Assembly: GCA_009733575.1 (NCBI GenBank)
Contig: ML769443.1
Coordinates: 203,063 to 267,062 of the forward strand
Length of the DNA stretch: 64,000 nucleotides
Reading direction: 5' to 3'
Origin: Gymnopus androsaceus JB14
Lineage: Eukaryota > Basidiomycota > Agaricomycetes > Agaricales > Omphalotaceae
The translations under genes and the position numbers were made by a program. This document shows positions 32,578-43,271 of this stretch, piece by piece. The notes under the pieces were generated by a model, which searched no databases, had not been told where the DNA came from, and saw nothing but the letters and a program-made list of their open reading frames with translations. Position 1 is the stretch's first letter, and every line of letters starts with the position of its first letter.

Positions 32578-32939
32578 CATCAGGAAAAACTGTTTGGGCC
32601 TTGGATGGCCTGAAGTTAACCTCAAGGTAACTCAAAGACACCTAGGCCACCTAGGCCACCTAGGTTGCCTAGGTTTATACCTGATTAGGATGACCTGACC
32701 TAGGAATTAGGGGTGGACTTTTGACAACCTGAGTCACCTGAGAAAACCTGAGAAAACCTGAGAAAACCTGAGAAAACCTGAGGAAACCTGAGGAAACCTG
32801 GGGAAACCTCAGGCAGCCTGAGATAGTCCTAGGTAACCTAGGAGGCCTAGGCTGCCTAGGCCATCCCAAGTCCAGCCCCTGTAACCTAGGAGGCTTAGGT
32901 TACCTAGGCTATCCTTGGCCCAGACCATTTTTCCTGATG
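32578..32939. mobile_element. CATCAGG-ended TIR element A with CCTAGG words
   Basis: Begins CATCAGGAAAAACTG and ends with the inverse of CATCAGGAAAAATGG; 2-bp target-site duplication TT on both sides. Both subterminal parts are packed with CCTAGGC/CCTAGG words (32639-32670 and 32828-32912). The centre is a tandem array of about seven CCTGAGAAAA decamers (32737-32810). No coding capacity. Confidence 0.75.
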
Positions 32940-33091
32940 TTCCATGTCATGGTGACCATGAACCATGGGGACATGGGCACAGTGGTAAGCCCTAGAGAAT
33001 ATGTTGAGAACAGTACACAGTGGTCAGAAGTGCAAACAGGAGCTCCACAAGCTTAGCAAGGCCTTGGACAATGTAATTTACGTCGGTCAAT

Positions 33092-35474
33092 ATGTCTGGC
33101 ATAACTGACGACGGCAAGAAATTCCAGCGGGCTTATGCATTCCGTAGCTTGCGAGATGCTGTGATGTGCCAGATGTTAAACAACTTTCCAACTAGCATGA
33201 TTCACAATTATAACCCTCAGGACAACTCGGAGGCAGCTGCTGCTTTGAGGGAGATACTTCTGGAGGTTCCAGTCAAGTCTCCAGTCAAAGCTGAGTCTCC
33301 AGAACTGCCTGAATTGCCTCTTGCACCAGAACACCAATCCACACCTCCACCTGATCCTGCATCTGCTCCATTGACCCCCAAGCGATCTCAATCTGCTCCT
33401 TCATATGTAGAATATACTCCCAGTGGGAGATTCAACATCTTCGTATCGCCAAACATTGCTGTCAGAGTTAATAGCCCCGGCCCTGGTTTCATTGCTCCAG
33501 GTACACATGTGCTTCACTGATTGTCATCAATCTAACTGCCGGATTTTCAGATCCTTCAAGCCCCGGTCCCTCTACACCTAGCCGAACATCGCAAATGCAT
33601 GAGTGGGCTAAGCGTGGTCGCAGAATGCTGCTGGCTGAGGAGCTGGACATGGACGATGTTTTTTCAATCGAGGGTACACTTATGTCGTGTGATAGTCGCG
33701 AAGAGTTTGCAGATATAGTTTGTGGTGAGTTTGGGTTAAAGAGATTGCAAGCATTGGACGATGGGACATGTATAAGGGCCGGTAAGCCCATCGGATGTAC
33801 AGATCTTAGTTTTACAATATGCAATTTTTTTTGTTTGTTTTTTTATTATTTAGAGACAATCACTTGTCTTTTGCTAAACATCTCGAAGTCATGGCTCGTC
33901 AGAAAGCTTCCAACAATTTTGCCCGCCTACTACATGCCTTGAAACGCCGAGTCGGTACTGGGGCTCGAAAGCCTTGGAGAACTTGAACAATACGCCCTGG
34001 TGTCAAACTAACTGCTGGTCAGAAGGCTGAGAGAAGAAAGAAATTCGCCGCACAGAAAAAAACCTACAAAGAAGCTATCATCCATGTTCACAAGCAGATA
34101 AAGCAGATGGCTACGGAAATTCATCACCAGTTCAACAAAAAATACAGCATGGATGAAATTGCTACCAACATTTTCCAATCACACAGGCTACGAACTGCTA
34201 CCAAGGACGTTGGTCGTTACCATGCCTTTGTTAGCATGCAATCCAAAATTATGAATGCTGGTGAGTACCACTGCATATTAAAATATTTGTTTTTGATTGC
34301 ACCTCCAACAGAAACTCCTGAAGGCGAGCCTAAAAAGAAGGTGAACAAATTGTCTAAGGAGATTTTGAAGAAGTGGAAGACAATGTTGGATGAGGAGAAA
34401 AATAGCTTGACAAAGGACATACTGGTAGAGCTTCGGGAACGTAGAGCTTTGGGAATGAGAGAAAACAAAGAAGTTGGGGAGCACAAACCAGGAGCAGTGG
34501 CAGCTCAAGACTCATTTATGACTGGTGAACAAGTCCAGGATACAGTACGTGTGGCATTCTATTCTTCATCTGCAGTACTTCTGACTAGCTCCTGGAAGTT
34601 GAAATGGCTTAATATGCATACAGGCGATGAAGCTCTGCTTATCATCACAAGCGGCTCTCTTGAGCAAGCACACAGGCCTTACGCTGTTACCACTGGCCCT
34701 CGAGTTGACAGCTTTTGTACTGAGGTACTGAAACTCATCCCAGACAATATTGGAGCTAAGATGGATGGGTTCATGGTCACTGGTATTGAGGGGTAGCTTG
34801 AACTCACACTCAAATGCTTCTTGACATGAAGAAAACTGTTAGCCAGCTAATTCTTCAAAAACTGTGTGAGTATTACCTTTTCTCTGGCTTATTGAACCTG
34901 ACGTGTTGCTGTAGAAGAATGCGCAGGAAGCAAAACCAAGATCAGCCGCATGTACTACAGTGGATTCATGGAGCAGATCACAAAGCGCTATGGGATTGTC
35001 CTCAGGAACTGGCCGTTGGAGGAGTTTAAAAATCCTAGCTCGGTTAGCACTAGAGCTGGAATCAAAACACTTTTCCATTCATGGAACTCGGACACAATTC
35101 ACTTTTACTGAATGACGACCCAGGAGTTTAGCGACTGGTTAGATGCGTATAACGCGCCGGACCGGGAAGCTGATAGGGGAGTTAACGGTGTAGGTGAGCA
35201 AGGCAATGTTGAGATGGCAGGGACAGTTCCGTGAGGAATGCCTACGCCTTCTCCCACTCCTGCTCCCGCTCCCATTCCTGCTACTGCGTCTGGTTCTACT
35301 GCTGCTCCTCCTCCTATCATCCACAGTATCACGAAGTTTGTGCCCATGGCTATGGTGACAGATGCGAATGGCATAGCCGTGCCAGTCAAGAAAACAATTC
35401 AAAAGAAGTGTTGTGATAGTGGGAAGACGCGTCCAAAGAGAAGCACTGTTGCTGCAGCAGGGGACAACGTTTAA
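33092..35474 (+). pseudogene. Broken agaric-type gene of unknown function
   Basis: Starts MSGITDDGKKFQRAYAFRSLRDAVMCQML at 33092. Later coding blocks: EWAKRGRRMLLAEELDMDDVF (33600), KHLEVMARQKASNNFARLLHALKRRVG (33870), EIHHQFNKKYSMDEIATNIFQSHR (34110), LNMHTGDEALLIITSGSLEQAHRPYAVTTGPRVDSF (34610), QMLLDMKKTVSQLI (34810), KISRMYYSGFMEQITKRYGIVLRNWPLEEF (34940) and a Pro/Ala-rich basic end to 35474. The order resembles a recurrent agaricomycete family without known function. There is a frameshift and TGA near 34795-34805, a TGA near 35110, and another near 35233. An intron with GTGAGT...CTGTAG at about 34867-34913 is intact. Confidence 0.6.
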
Positions 35475-36468
35475 TTGACTTGACTGTAGAGTTTTATTGA
35501 ATAAATATTTATATTGCTGCTTTAACTACTGAGCTATAAGTTACATGCCCTAGGCCCTAGGGACGTGAGAAATAAACCCAACGCTTAAAGATAAGATCAA
35601 GTAAAAAAGCGGGAGGAATGTTGGGAGGACAATGAGCAGAGTTGATGAACAATGTGCGCAGGTCCAAAAGTACAGACCTGTGGTATGACAAAGTGTTTGT
35701 CTGTTTGGAACAGTGAAGCTTACTCCTGCTGGCTTCCGCATCTTATCTCATGATTCTAGAGGCCCTGAGGGCCTATTCCTTTTTGAAGATATCTGGAATT
35801 ATTCAAGGAAATCTTCGCAATGTATGATAACTTGCAGATGAAGGGATACAAACCTGCCAACTGAGGGCCATCATGGCAGGTTGGTTACCCACGATTATCT
35901 AGATGTCGAGGTGAGCATATGGACCTCGGAACAATACTTCAGCTCAGACAGGAATTATTCCTAGACATTCCTTGCTTTATGAGTAGTTGCAATGAGGTTG
36001 GTCAGGTGAGCATGAAGAGGATGCCATGGCAAGTTTTACCTTGGCACCTTTGTCATTGAGCATCAATCCCTAGCACACCCGGGCCTAGTCCAGCATGTGC
36101 CTACCATGGAGTCCCTTTTCTTGTCAAACATAGTGGGTGTTCATGAACTCCCTAATCTAGCCTAGTATAGCTTGTATGTGGGCTTTATTACATGCCTCAC
36201 TCAACAACTTGTTATCCAACAAGCTTGCCTTGCTACACCATACTGTGCATAGGAATTTGATCAAGGTGCATTCACTAAGTTAAGTATGATACCATTGTGC
36301 ATACCATTACTCTGTGACCACTTGAGTACAATAGACTCTTGTTGGACTTTAACTATCACCTTGGGCTTGCTATAGTTCTTAGTAACTGTGATTATAGTTC
36401 CCACAGAACATAGGATTATCAGTTCCGCACAGTTTAAGCCTTAGCTGAAAAATCAGCATATCACTACT
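35475..36468. other. Unassigned repeat-derived sequence
   Basis: No gene. About 35940-36060 is an inverted, diverged copy of 59940-60030 (CAGGAATTATTCCTAG and CCTTGCTTTA stretches), so this is probably LTR-retrotransposon flank or untranslated sequence. Confidence 0.45.
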
Positions 36469-36893
36469 CTTCACTGAGTGTGTTAAAAATGCCTACTCAA
36501 GTGACTTGCGCAATGGTCATATAAGCTTATTATAACTTGCAGGATTCCCTGAGAGTTGGAGTATCATTGCACAGCAATGTAAAGGCTCCTGATTCACACT
36601 AAGTTGTTTGTTGAGTCAGCATACTTAACCTGTGCCTCAGTGTTTGTATTTTTCCCTTGATTAGTTCAGCATGTCAGCATATGTTAGTTGACTTTTCACA
36701 ACCTTCCTCCAATACAAACCTTGTTCATTTGCACTGCCTGTGCCTCTGTCAAGTGCTTTCTTTATGAATCAAATAGTAGTAGAGGGAATCTTTGACAACC
36801 TCCTTCCTTGCACTAATTAAACCTTTCAGATTGAATCTGATTGGGGTGATTGTTGTTTGGTTGGTTTTCATACCTAGCATAAATTGAACTCAT
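36469..36893 (+). repeat. LTR-like repeat, CpG-depleted copy
   Basis: Aligns along its length with 60811-61305 (shared GCCTACTCAAGTGACTTGCG, GGATT.ATCTGATTGGGGTGA and the end AACTCATCA). CG dinucleotides in the other copy are TG or CA here at many sites. Ends in CA as LTRs do; the left boundary is where similarity starts. Confidence 0.6.
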
Positions 36894-36973
36894 CATGGTA
36901 ATACTATAGTAATAATAGCATGGTGGTAATACCATGGATTCTTGAAACCATGGTATTTAAAGCATGGTACATT

Positions 36974-37200
36974 CATCAGGAAAACTTCCCTAATGCCTAG
37001 GCAGTCTAGGCCATCCTAGAGACACCCCCCTAATCCTAGGACACTTAAAGAAACCTAAGAAAACCTGAGGGAAGCCTGAAGATCCCTGGTGATCTTTGGG
37101 GGCAAAAAATTTTTGCCTAGAGTCCCTAGGATCAGGGGGGTGTCTCTAGGATGGCCTAGACTGCCTGAGCAATAGGAATTTTTCTAGATGTTGATTTATT
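36974..37200. mobile_element. CATCAGG-ended TIR element B with CCTAG words
   Basis: Begins CATCAGGAAAACTTCCC, ends ATTTTTCTAGATG; TT duplicated on both sides. Arms 36998-37039 and 37128-37169 are a nearly perfect 42-bp inverted repeat made of CCTAG words. The centre has CCTGAGG-type units as in element A, so A and B are one subfamily. Confidence 0.7.
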
Positions 37201-37204
37201 GTTT

Positions 37205-37660
37205 GGGGTAAAATAGGTACCCATAAGCACCAGGGGGTGCAGCAGTGTTGCTGAGATATTTTTATGATTTTTCATGATTTTGGAGGGATTTTTCAAACCC
37301 AATTGTCGACTTTTTCATTAAAATAAGTGTCCATAAGCACCAGGGGGCAGGGTAGCACTGCCTAAATATTTTCATGATTTTTCCTAGATTTATCAGTCCC
37401 AATTCCTGATGTTTTTGGGTAAATAAGCGCCGGGGGCAGGGCAGTGCTGCCTAAACATTTTCACTATTTTTCCTGATTTTTTCTAGATTTATGGATCCCA
37501 GTTTCCCAACATTTTTGGGTAAAATAAGCACCCATAAATGCCAGAGGCAGGGCAACACCACCTCAATATTTCCATGATTTTTGCTAGATTTATCAACCCT
37601 GATTCCCAACATTTTTTGGGAAAATAAGTGCCCATAAGTGCTGGTAGATGTAGTTACATG
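37205..37660. repeat. Five degenerate ~100-bp tandem units
   Basis: The word AAAATAAGYGCCCATAAGCACC recurs in variant form at about 37219, 37319, 37420, 37520 and 37620, each followed by a CAGGG-rich stretch, then TTTTCATGATTTTTCCTAGATTTAT. The unit resembles the AATAAGCGCC motif at 26153 and 57426. Confidence 0.7.
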
Positions 37661-37816
37661 TATGTAGGTAATGTTGTACTAGTAACATGTAGTATGCTAA
37701 CAAGTCATCCTAGTAACTACTAGGTACTAGTAGTAACTAACTAATAGTTAGTAGTACTAATAAGTCATTGTACTAGTAACTGATCTAATGGTTAGTGTTG
37801 AGTAAAGCGGCGACGA

Positions 37817-38179
37817 TGTTGGAATATTAAAGGTAAATATATCTTATTGAACTATACATGGAACGCTTTCTCATAGTCTCCACTTGTTTGTATCACCATC
37901 CCATGCACTCCACTACTATCGTCTTGCAGACTCCACTCAGTCTCTTGCCATATCCACTTGCTCTCTCGTAGTACCCACTTTACTGTATGGACAGTAGCCA
38001 CACATATTCACACAGTAGCCACCTGCCCAATATATTGTTTGTACATAGGACTGTATATAAGCCTAGGTACCATACCCTGTAAAAACACCGTTGTCCCCCA
38101 TCAATCTGTGTGATCGCTACTACTAAGTCCTGTGTGGACTTACTGCTGCTACTTCCTATTTTGGAATATAACTCTAATA
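37817..38179. mobile_element. Solo LTR nested in the copia LTR
   Basis: TGTTGGAATATTAAAGG... to ...ATAACTCTAATA, flanked by GACGA (37812-37816) and GATGA (38180-38184), a 5-bp duplication with one CG-to-TG change. It contains a TATATAAG box near 38053. It splits the outer LTR exactly between CGACGA and TGGGGGG. Confidence 0.75.
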
Positions 38180-38471
38180 GATGATGGGGGGAAAAGTGAA
38201 ACCAAAAGTGTATTAGCAATAGTCTAAGGTGGGTCTATATACTGTAGGTTAAACTAAGAGGCGGTGCCTGTGCAACTGCGGAATGGCTGGATAAACCATG
38301 TTCCTCAACACTCCCACTTATCCAAACATGGAGCAGAACAATATGCAGTAAAGAAACAAATGTAAGAAGAAATCAATGGAATGCATATAGTAGAAAAGCA
38401 TAGAGCATATAGTAAAAATCATAAAGAGTAAAAATCATAAAGAGTAAAAATCATAAAGCTCCCACTGAAGC

Positions 38472-39368
38472 CTACCATGGTAAAAGTTTAGAATTATCTG
38501 TATCTGCTGAAAGAACATAAGTTTCCATAGGAGAGGTAATAGCACCTGCTGCAGTAATGGGAGTAGTATTATCAGGACACTTGTTCCGATAATGACCAAG
38601 CTTTCCACATCCAAAACAGCAAACTTCGGAAAGTGGGCGATGAGGCCTGACAGCAAGGGCAGCTGCAGCTGGCATGTGAGAAGTAGCTATGGACCCATTT
38701 GCAACCTTCTGCTGATGGTCCAAGATGCATTTACGCTCTTTGTTCAACAAGCAACGGGTGACATAATTGAAGTCAGGTCCAGGAGATGGAATGGGAGGAT
38801 AGACGGCGGTGATGGTAGAGACCGGAAGGACATTAAGCTGAGATTTGATAGCGGTGACCACATTTTCATAGGACATAGATAGGCTGGCAAGGAGAATGGT
38901 CATTTGGAGTGTATCATCCAGGATGATCCCAATGGATTTGAGTGACTCATTGAGCTCATTGAACCTGCTGATGTGTGACTGCATACCTGAGGGGATATTG
39001 TCTGGCATGTCCTTGGACTTCCGGAGGGAGACAAATTGTTGAAGTAGAGTCATCCAATTGGCCCAACCAGAGGATTCATGAACCTCCCTGAGGACCTTCC
39101 ACATCTCGACAGGGCCTTGAGCCTTGCGTGTGTGCGTAAGCTGAGAGTCTGCAACATGGAGAGCAATCTTGGCACATGCCAACTGAGCGCGCTTATCCCA
39201 AGCATGTTGGCAAGAAGTATTGGTGGCGGGACGAGGTTCAGAACCATTAACAGTTGACCAGAGATCCTTTCGAGTCAATTGCATCTCCATGCAGTACTTC
39301 CAATTGAAGTAGTTCCCTTCATTGAGCAGCTCAAATTGGGTTGACGATGAGAATGAGTGGGGCTCCAT
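38472..39368 (-). CDS. Copia-type gag polyprotein
   Basis: 298 residues from ATG 39368 (MEPHSFSSSTQFELLNEGNYFNWKYCMEMQL). This is the typical copia/UBN2 gag start, with W-x2-V and LL-Q-F helices following (TLLQQFVSLRKSKDMPDNIPSGM). A CCHC zinc knuckle CFGCGKLGHYRNKC is near the C-terminus. Longer upstream frame lies in the leader and is unlikely to be used. The frame is intact although the element lacks pol, so it would depend on enzymes in trans. Gag forms virus-like particles and packages element RNA. Confidence 0.85.
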   Translation of the reverse strand: MEPHSFSSSTQFELLNEGNYFNWKYCMEMQLTRKDLWSTVNGSEPRPATNTSCQHAWDKRAQLACAKIALHVADSQLTHTRKAQGPVEMWKVLREVHESSGWANWMTLLQQFVSLRKSKDMPDNIPSGMQSHISRFNELNESLKSIGIILDDTLQMTILLASLSMSYENVVTAIKSQLNVLPVSTITAVYPPIPSPGPDFNYVTRCLLNKERKCILDHQQKVANGSIATSHMPAAAALAVRPHRPLSEVCCFGCGKLGHYRNKCPDNTTPITAAGAITSPMETYVLSADTDNSKLLPW

Positions 39369-39656
39369 GATGATGATGGCAATGTGATTATATAGATTGC
39401 GTAGACATGCAGAAGATGGTGTAGAGACACAGGAGATGGTGTAGAAACACAAAAGACAGCATAGAGATGCAAAAGACAGTGTAGAAACACAAAAAAACGG
39501 CGTAGAAACGCAAAGGTTGTAGAGACAACTGGTTACTTTGATTAGAGGAGGCAGAGGGAGAGACCCAGTCTCATAATCTGTTGAGTAAAGCGGCGACGAT
39601 GGGGGGAAAAGTGAAATCAAAAGTATATTTGCAATAGTCTAAGGCAGGTCTATATA

Positions 39657-40349
39657 CATCAGCAAAACCTGTATGTTGCCAGAGCAGTCAGAGCACTGAA
39701 TTGATGCTCTGGAGCACTCTGGAGAGCTCTGACTGCTCTGGTGCGCTCTGGCTGCTCCGAGTTGTCAGTGAATGTCAGTTAAGTGACATAAAAGGAAAGG
39801 GCTGGCAATGGTTGCCAGTTCCTTCATTTTACATCACGTAGCTGACAGAACTGTCAAGACATTGTATAAAAGGCATTGCCGTTCAACCTGTGAACATTGA
39901 ACTTGTACTTTTTTTCCCCTTACTTCCCTCCACTGTCATGACTTTGTTCATATTTTTTTTTGTCCATTGGTAAGCTCTTAAACATCTTGAATTGACTAAT
40001 ATTTAGAAATATCCAATGATTGTGGTGGCAGAGGTTGGCTCGGAGTGGCAAAAGGGGAATTTGGAAATATCAACTCAGACTTTGTACATGTATGTAGTAT
40101 AATAGCGATATATGATGCTTTTAAATTAACAATCAAGTTATGATGTGAACTTTTTGATTAAACGGGCTTCGATGGGGCTTGGTATTGAATGGTGTGGTAA
40201 CCTGATGGATGGTCTCCAGAGTGCTCCAGAGAACTCAATAGTCCTCCAGAGCACTCTGGAGCTACTATCCTTGCTCTGGCTGCTCTGGATGCTCTGGGAG
40301 CTCTGAAGCACTCTGGAGCACTCTAGAGTAGATACAGGTTTTGCTGATG
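39657..40349. mobile_element. CATCAGC-ended TIR element X1 with GAGCACTCTGGAG words
   Basis: 693 bp, begins CATCAGCAAAACCTGTAT and ends with its inverse; TA target-site duplication. It interrupts the copia LTR, whose uninterrupted form is seen at 38250-38275, so ends are exact. Both subterminal regions (39675-39760 and 40205-40330) are arrays of GCTCTGGAGCACTCTGG-type palindromic words. No coding capacity. Confidence 0.85.
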
Positions 40350-40369
40350 TACTGTAGGTTAAACTAAGA

Positions 40370-41509
40370 CATCAGCAAAACCTGGATAATTGCCATAGCT
40401 GTTATAGCAAGCCATAGCAAGCCATAGCAGCCATAGAACTATGAATTGCTATGAATTGCTATGGGTAGCTATGAATTACTATGAACTTCACAAATTATAT
40501 TGCCTGTTTGTTAAGTCCATGCGACCCGGAGTGGAGCGGCCGAGATATTGGACAGAAATGGTCCGGAAAGATTCCGGGTTGGACCTTGCGGGTGATGGGA
40601 CTCGGTGAAGCTATTGGCAACACCCTTGACATGCCGTAAGGTGTCCCGAGAGGAAAATAGTAAGGCAAAGTCTAAGCTAAGTTAAGACAGTAGGACCGAA
40701 GGCGTAGCCGAGGTTCGACCGAGATCACGTGGCTGTGTTGGCTTAGTAACCGGAATCTCGGTCAATTGGTCAAGGAAGGACTCGGAATGAGTACAAGGCC
40801 AGACTAAGTTGATTTTGGAGCTAAGGTTACTATACAAGTATGTACTACTTAAATACTGCCAATGGGGCCGATGTTCCGGGGCCGGACCGGACCCTCGGTA
40901 AGTAAAACAATAAAGTAATTCAGTACCAAAAGACAATAGTGAAGCGAAAGACAATAAAACAATAACAGGCATAAAACAATAGTGTGGGAATAGTTCCCAA
41001 GACTGGACCGGAGTTATACCGAGGTTATGCCGAGATGATCGACCGAGATATGCCGAGATCATCGGTCATAATACACCGGAAACCTCGGCCGAGTGGCCGG
41101 AGTACTGGAAATGGTGTAGATTGACCAATATTGGTGAAGTGGTCAAAAGTCCGGAGTAACCGAACCGATGCAATGGCCGGAGTTGCCAAGCCGATGTGAT
41201 GGCCGGACTAGCCGAGCCGATATGGTGGCCGGAGTTGCCGAGTCGGTAACCGGTTGGTTAGATATAGAATAGGGTCTGAGGGCTCGGTTGGTAATTTGGT
41301 AGGCATGGCTGTAACACTGTTGACAGATGTCATGCTCTATAGCAATCCATAGCAGCCCATAGCAGCCCATAGCAGCCCATAGCTCTGGATAGATGGGGAC
41401 CTTGCTATGGGTACTATGAGTGCTATGAGTGCTGGATAGCACTATCCAGTGCTATGAGTGCTGAATAGCACTATCCAGTGCTATCCAGTTCACCCAGGTT
41501 TTGCTGATG
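40370..41509. mobile_element. CATCAGC-ended TIR element X2 with CATAGCAGC words
   Basis: 1140 bp, begins CATCAGCAAAACCTGG and ends CCAGGTTTTGCTGATG; GA duplicated at both ends. Inserted 20 bp from X1 in the same LTR. Subterminal arrays consist of AGCCATAGCA / GCTATGAATT words at 40388-40490 and 41330-41490, unlike those of X1. The middle (about 40505-41290) is rich in CCGAG and has three GGCCGGAGTTGCCGAG-like units at 41170-41240. Confidence 0.85.
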
Positions 41510-41567
41510 GAGGTGGCGCCTGTGCAACTGCGGAATGGCTGGATAAAACATGTTCCTCAACAGTTAG

Positions 41568-42515
41568 TACTAATAAGCCCAAGAATCCATAGTATTACCA
41601 CTATGGTATTACCACCATGGTAATACCATATGTACTGGGTGCATGGTGTTACCACCATGATGGGACCCCAGAGACTTGGAAATACCACATGCCAATACCA
41701 TGATTTTTTGTGTGGGATATGCCAGGCATTTACCCCTACTTAGGCCCAACTTGGAAGGCAAAAGTTAAGCCTAAGTAGGTACATTTTAGTAGGTGACTGA
41801 AGTGGTGATGATGTAGAAATTTCAAATGCATGAAGGAGAGCATTTATATTTTATTTCATGCTTTATGGTGATGATTAAGGTGGATACAGTGAGTGGCTTT
41901 CTTCTTCTTCCTTGTTGTTCCTTCCTCTTACTAACAATCCCTCCACTCCCTCATCCCCCTCATGGATCAACTATCACATAGAGCAAGCACTCCGATACCT
42001 TTCTAGGCCGGAATCAAATGTTGTCAGGTATGCAGAGGAGAGGGGGCAGTCTCAACATTAGTGTGGGCTGGACACAAAGCTGGGAGATGTTTTGCTTGGA
42101 GATGAAGATGGAGAAGATAGTGAGGAACCTCTTTGGGACTTGATGTGGAAAAGAGGGTTACACTTTCTTTTTGTTGTGGTATGCTCATTACAAGTGTTGA
42201 TGCTGCGTTGGCTTGCTCATTTGCATTCTTCCATGAACTAGGCCTTTCCTGTTTGCTCTATGGTGGCTCTGAGCTGTTCACTGTTATGATTTATTCCATT
42301 TCTTGTTCCAATTTGCTCTCTTCCCCATCCCTAGCACCTCCGAGTCTTCTACCTTATCCTTACCTTTTATCATCATTGTATTTTTACATTTGTGTTCACA
42401 TCTGTATTCCATAACTATTCTCAGTGGGCATGCTTTTATCAAAGATTTGCGTTCATCATTTCCATTTCTTGCTCCAGTGTATGTACTTGCCTATGGAGTG
42501 TGAGCAAAGGAACTT
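41568..42515. other. No recognised gene
   Basis: 41580-41720 is rich in GGTAATACCATGG words, inversely similar to 36891-36960. The rest shows pyrimidine-rich stretches near 41890-41950 and 42300-42360, and no supported frame. Confidence 0.4.
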
Positions 42516-43271
42516 ATTTCACTACCTTATTTACCTTATTTCAATACATTCAAGGTACCTTATTTTTCCCACGCTTAAACAAATTACCTTAGCGAAATTT
42601 AACTACCTTATGATTGCGTGGCGACCTTATTACGGCATTTATATCACTCCTTCGCTGTACTGTAAATGCTATAACCTCACCAGTAAGTGATCAATGAGCT
42701 ACTACCAAGTTATATTTGTGTACACCATTTATATAGCTGTTTTGTAGCTGCTCACCGTACAGTACACAGTTATGTATAAAGCATATATTGATGGCAAAAA
42801 CAGTACAGTTACCAGTAAGACTATATACTATGCCAATATCATGCAATGCAAAATCTGAAACAATATCCTAAGTGCACCCTAAAATCAAGGGACATCCGCA
42901 TGTGCTGAATAAGTTCATTTTAGACTACTTTGTGTATGAAATAAATAAAAACACCAGCTTTCCGAATGGGAAAGGTCTGGTATATACAATCCATGGACTT
43001 ATGATAGTGTGCAACTTAAGTACCTTACTTGCTGATACCTCATGCATGTAGGTAACAATGTCCAACATTTCGAGTTACTAGCACTTAATTGGCATCATTA
43101 ATATCCAAGTTTTAAGCACTGTATTATGAGTATATCTACAAATCAACTGCTCAAGCAGGTCATATTGCTAAAATTTGTATGTACATTATTCAATATCTAC
43201 ATGACACTCATATACAGTATGATGGAACTATTCTTAGATATCTGCTACAGGTTCAATGGAATGTTATATAA

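Larger units (their letters stand above)
37796..41562 (-). mobile_element. Gag-only copia-type LTR retrotransposon with nested insertions
   Basis: LTRs of about 147 bp (TGTTGAGTAAAG...TTCCTCAACA on the plus strand) bound an internal region 38311-39578 that encodes gag only. Target-site duplication GTTAG at 37791-37795 and 41563-41567. Read on the minus strand, a polypurine tract (AAGTGGGAG) precedes the LTR at 38310 and ATTATGAGACTGG follows the other. The 37.8-kb LTR holds a 363-bp solo LTR; the 39.6-kb LTR holds two TIR elements. The LTRs differ at roughly 5% of sites. No protease, integrase or reverse transcriptase is present. Confidence 0.85.

Noticed and set aside
32737..32810. Decamer repeats considered as a CRISPR-like array
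   Set aside because: There are no spacers, the units are 10 bp and contiguous, and this is a eukaryotic genome.
42133..42414. Hydrophobic plus-strand frames left of the GCM element
   Set aside because: No homology-like motif, low complexity Leu/Ser/Pro, overlapping frames of equal quality.
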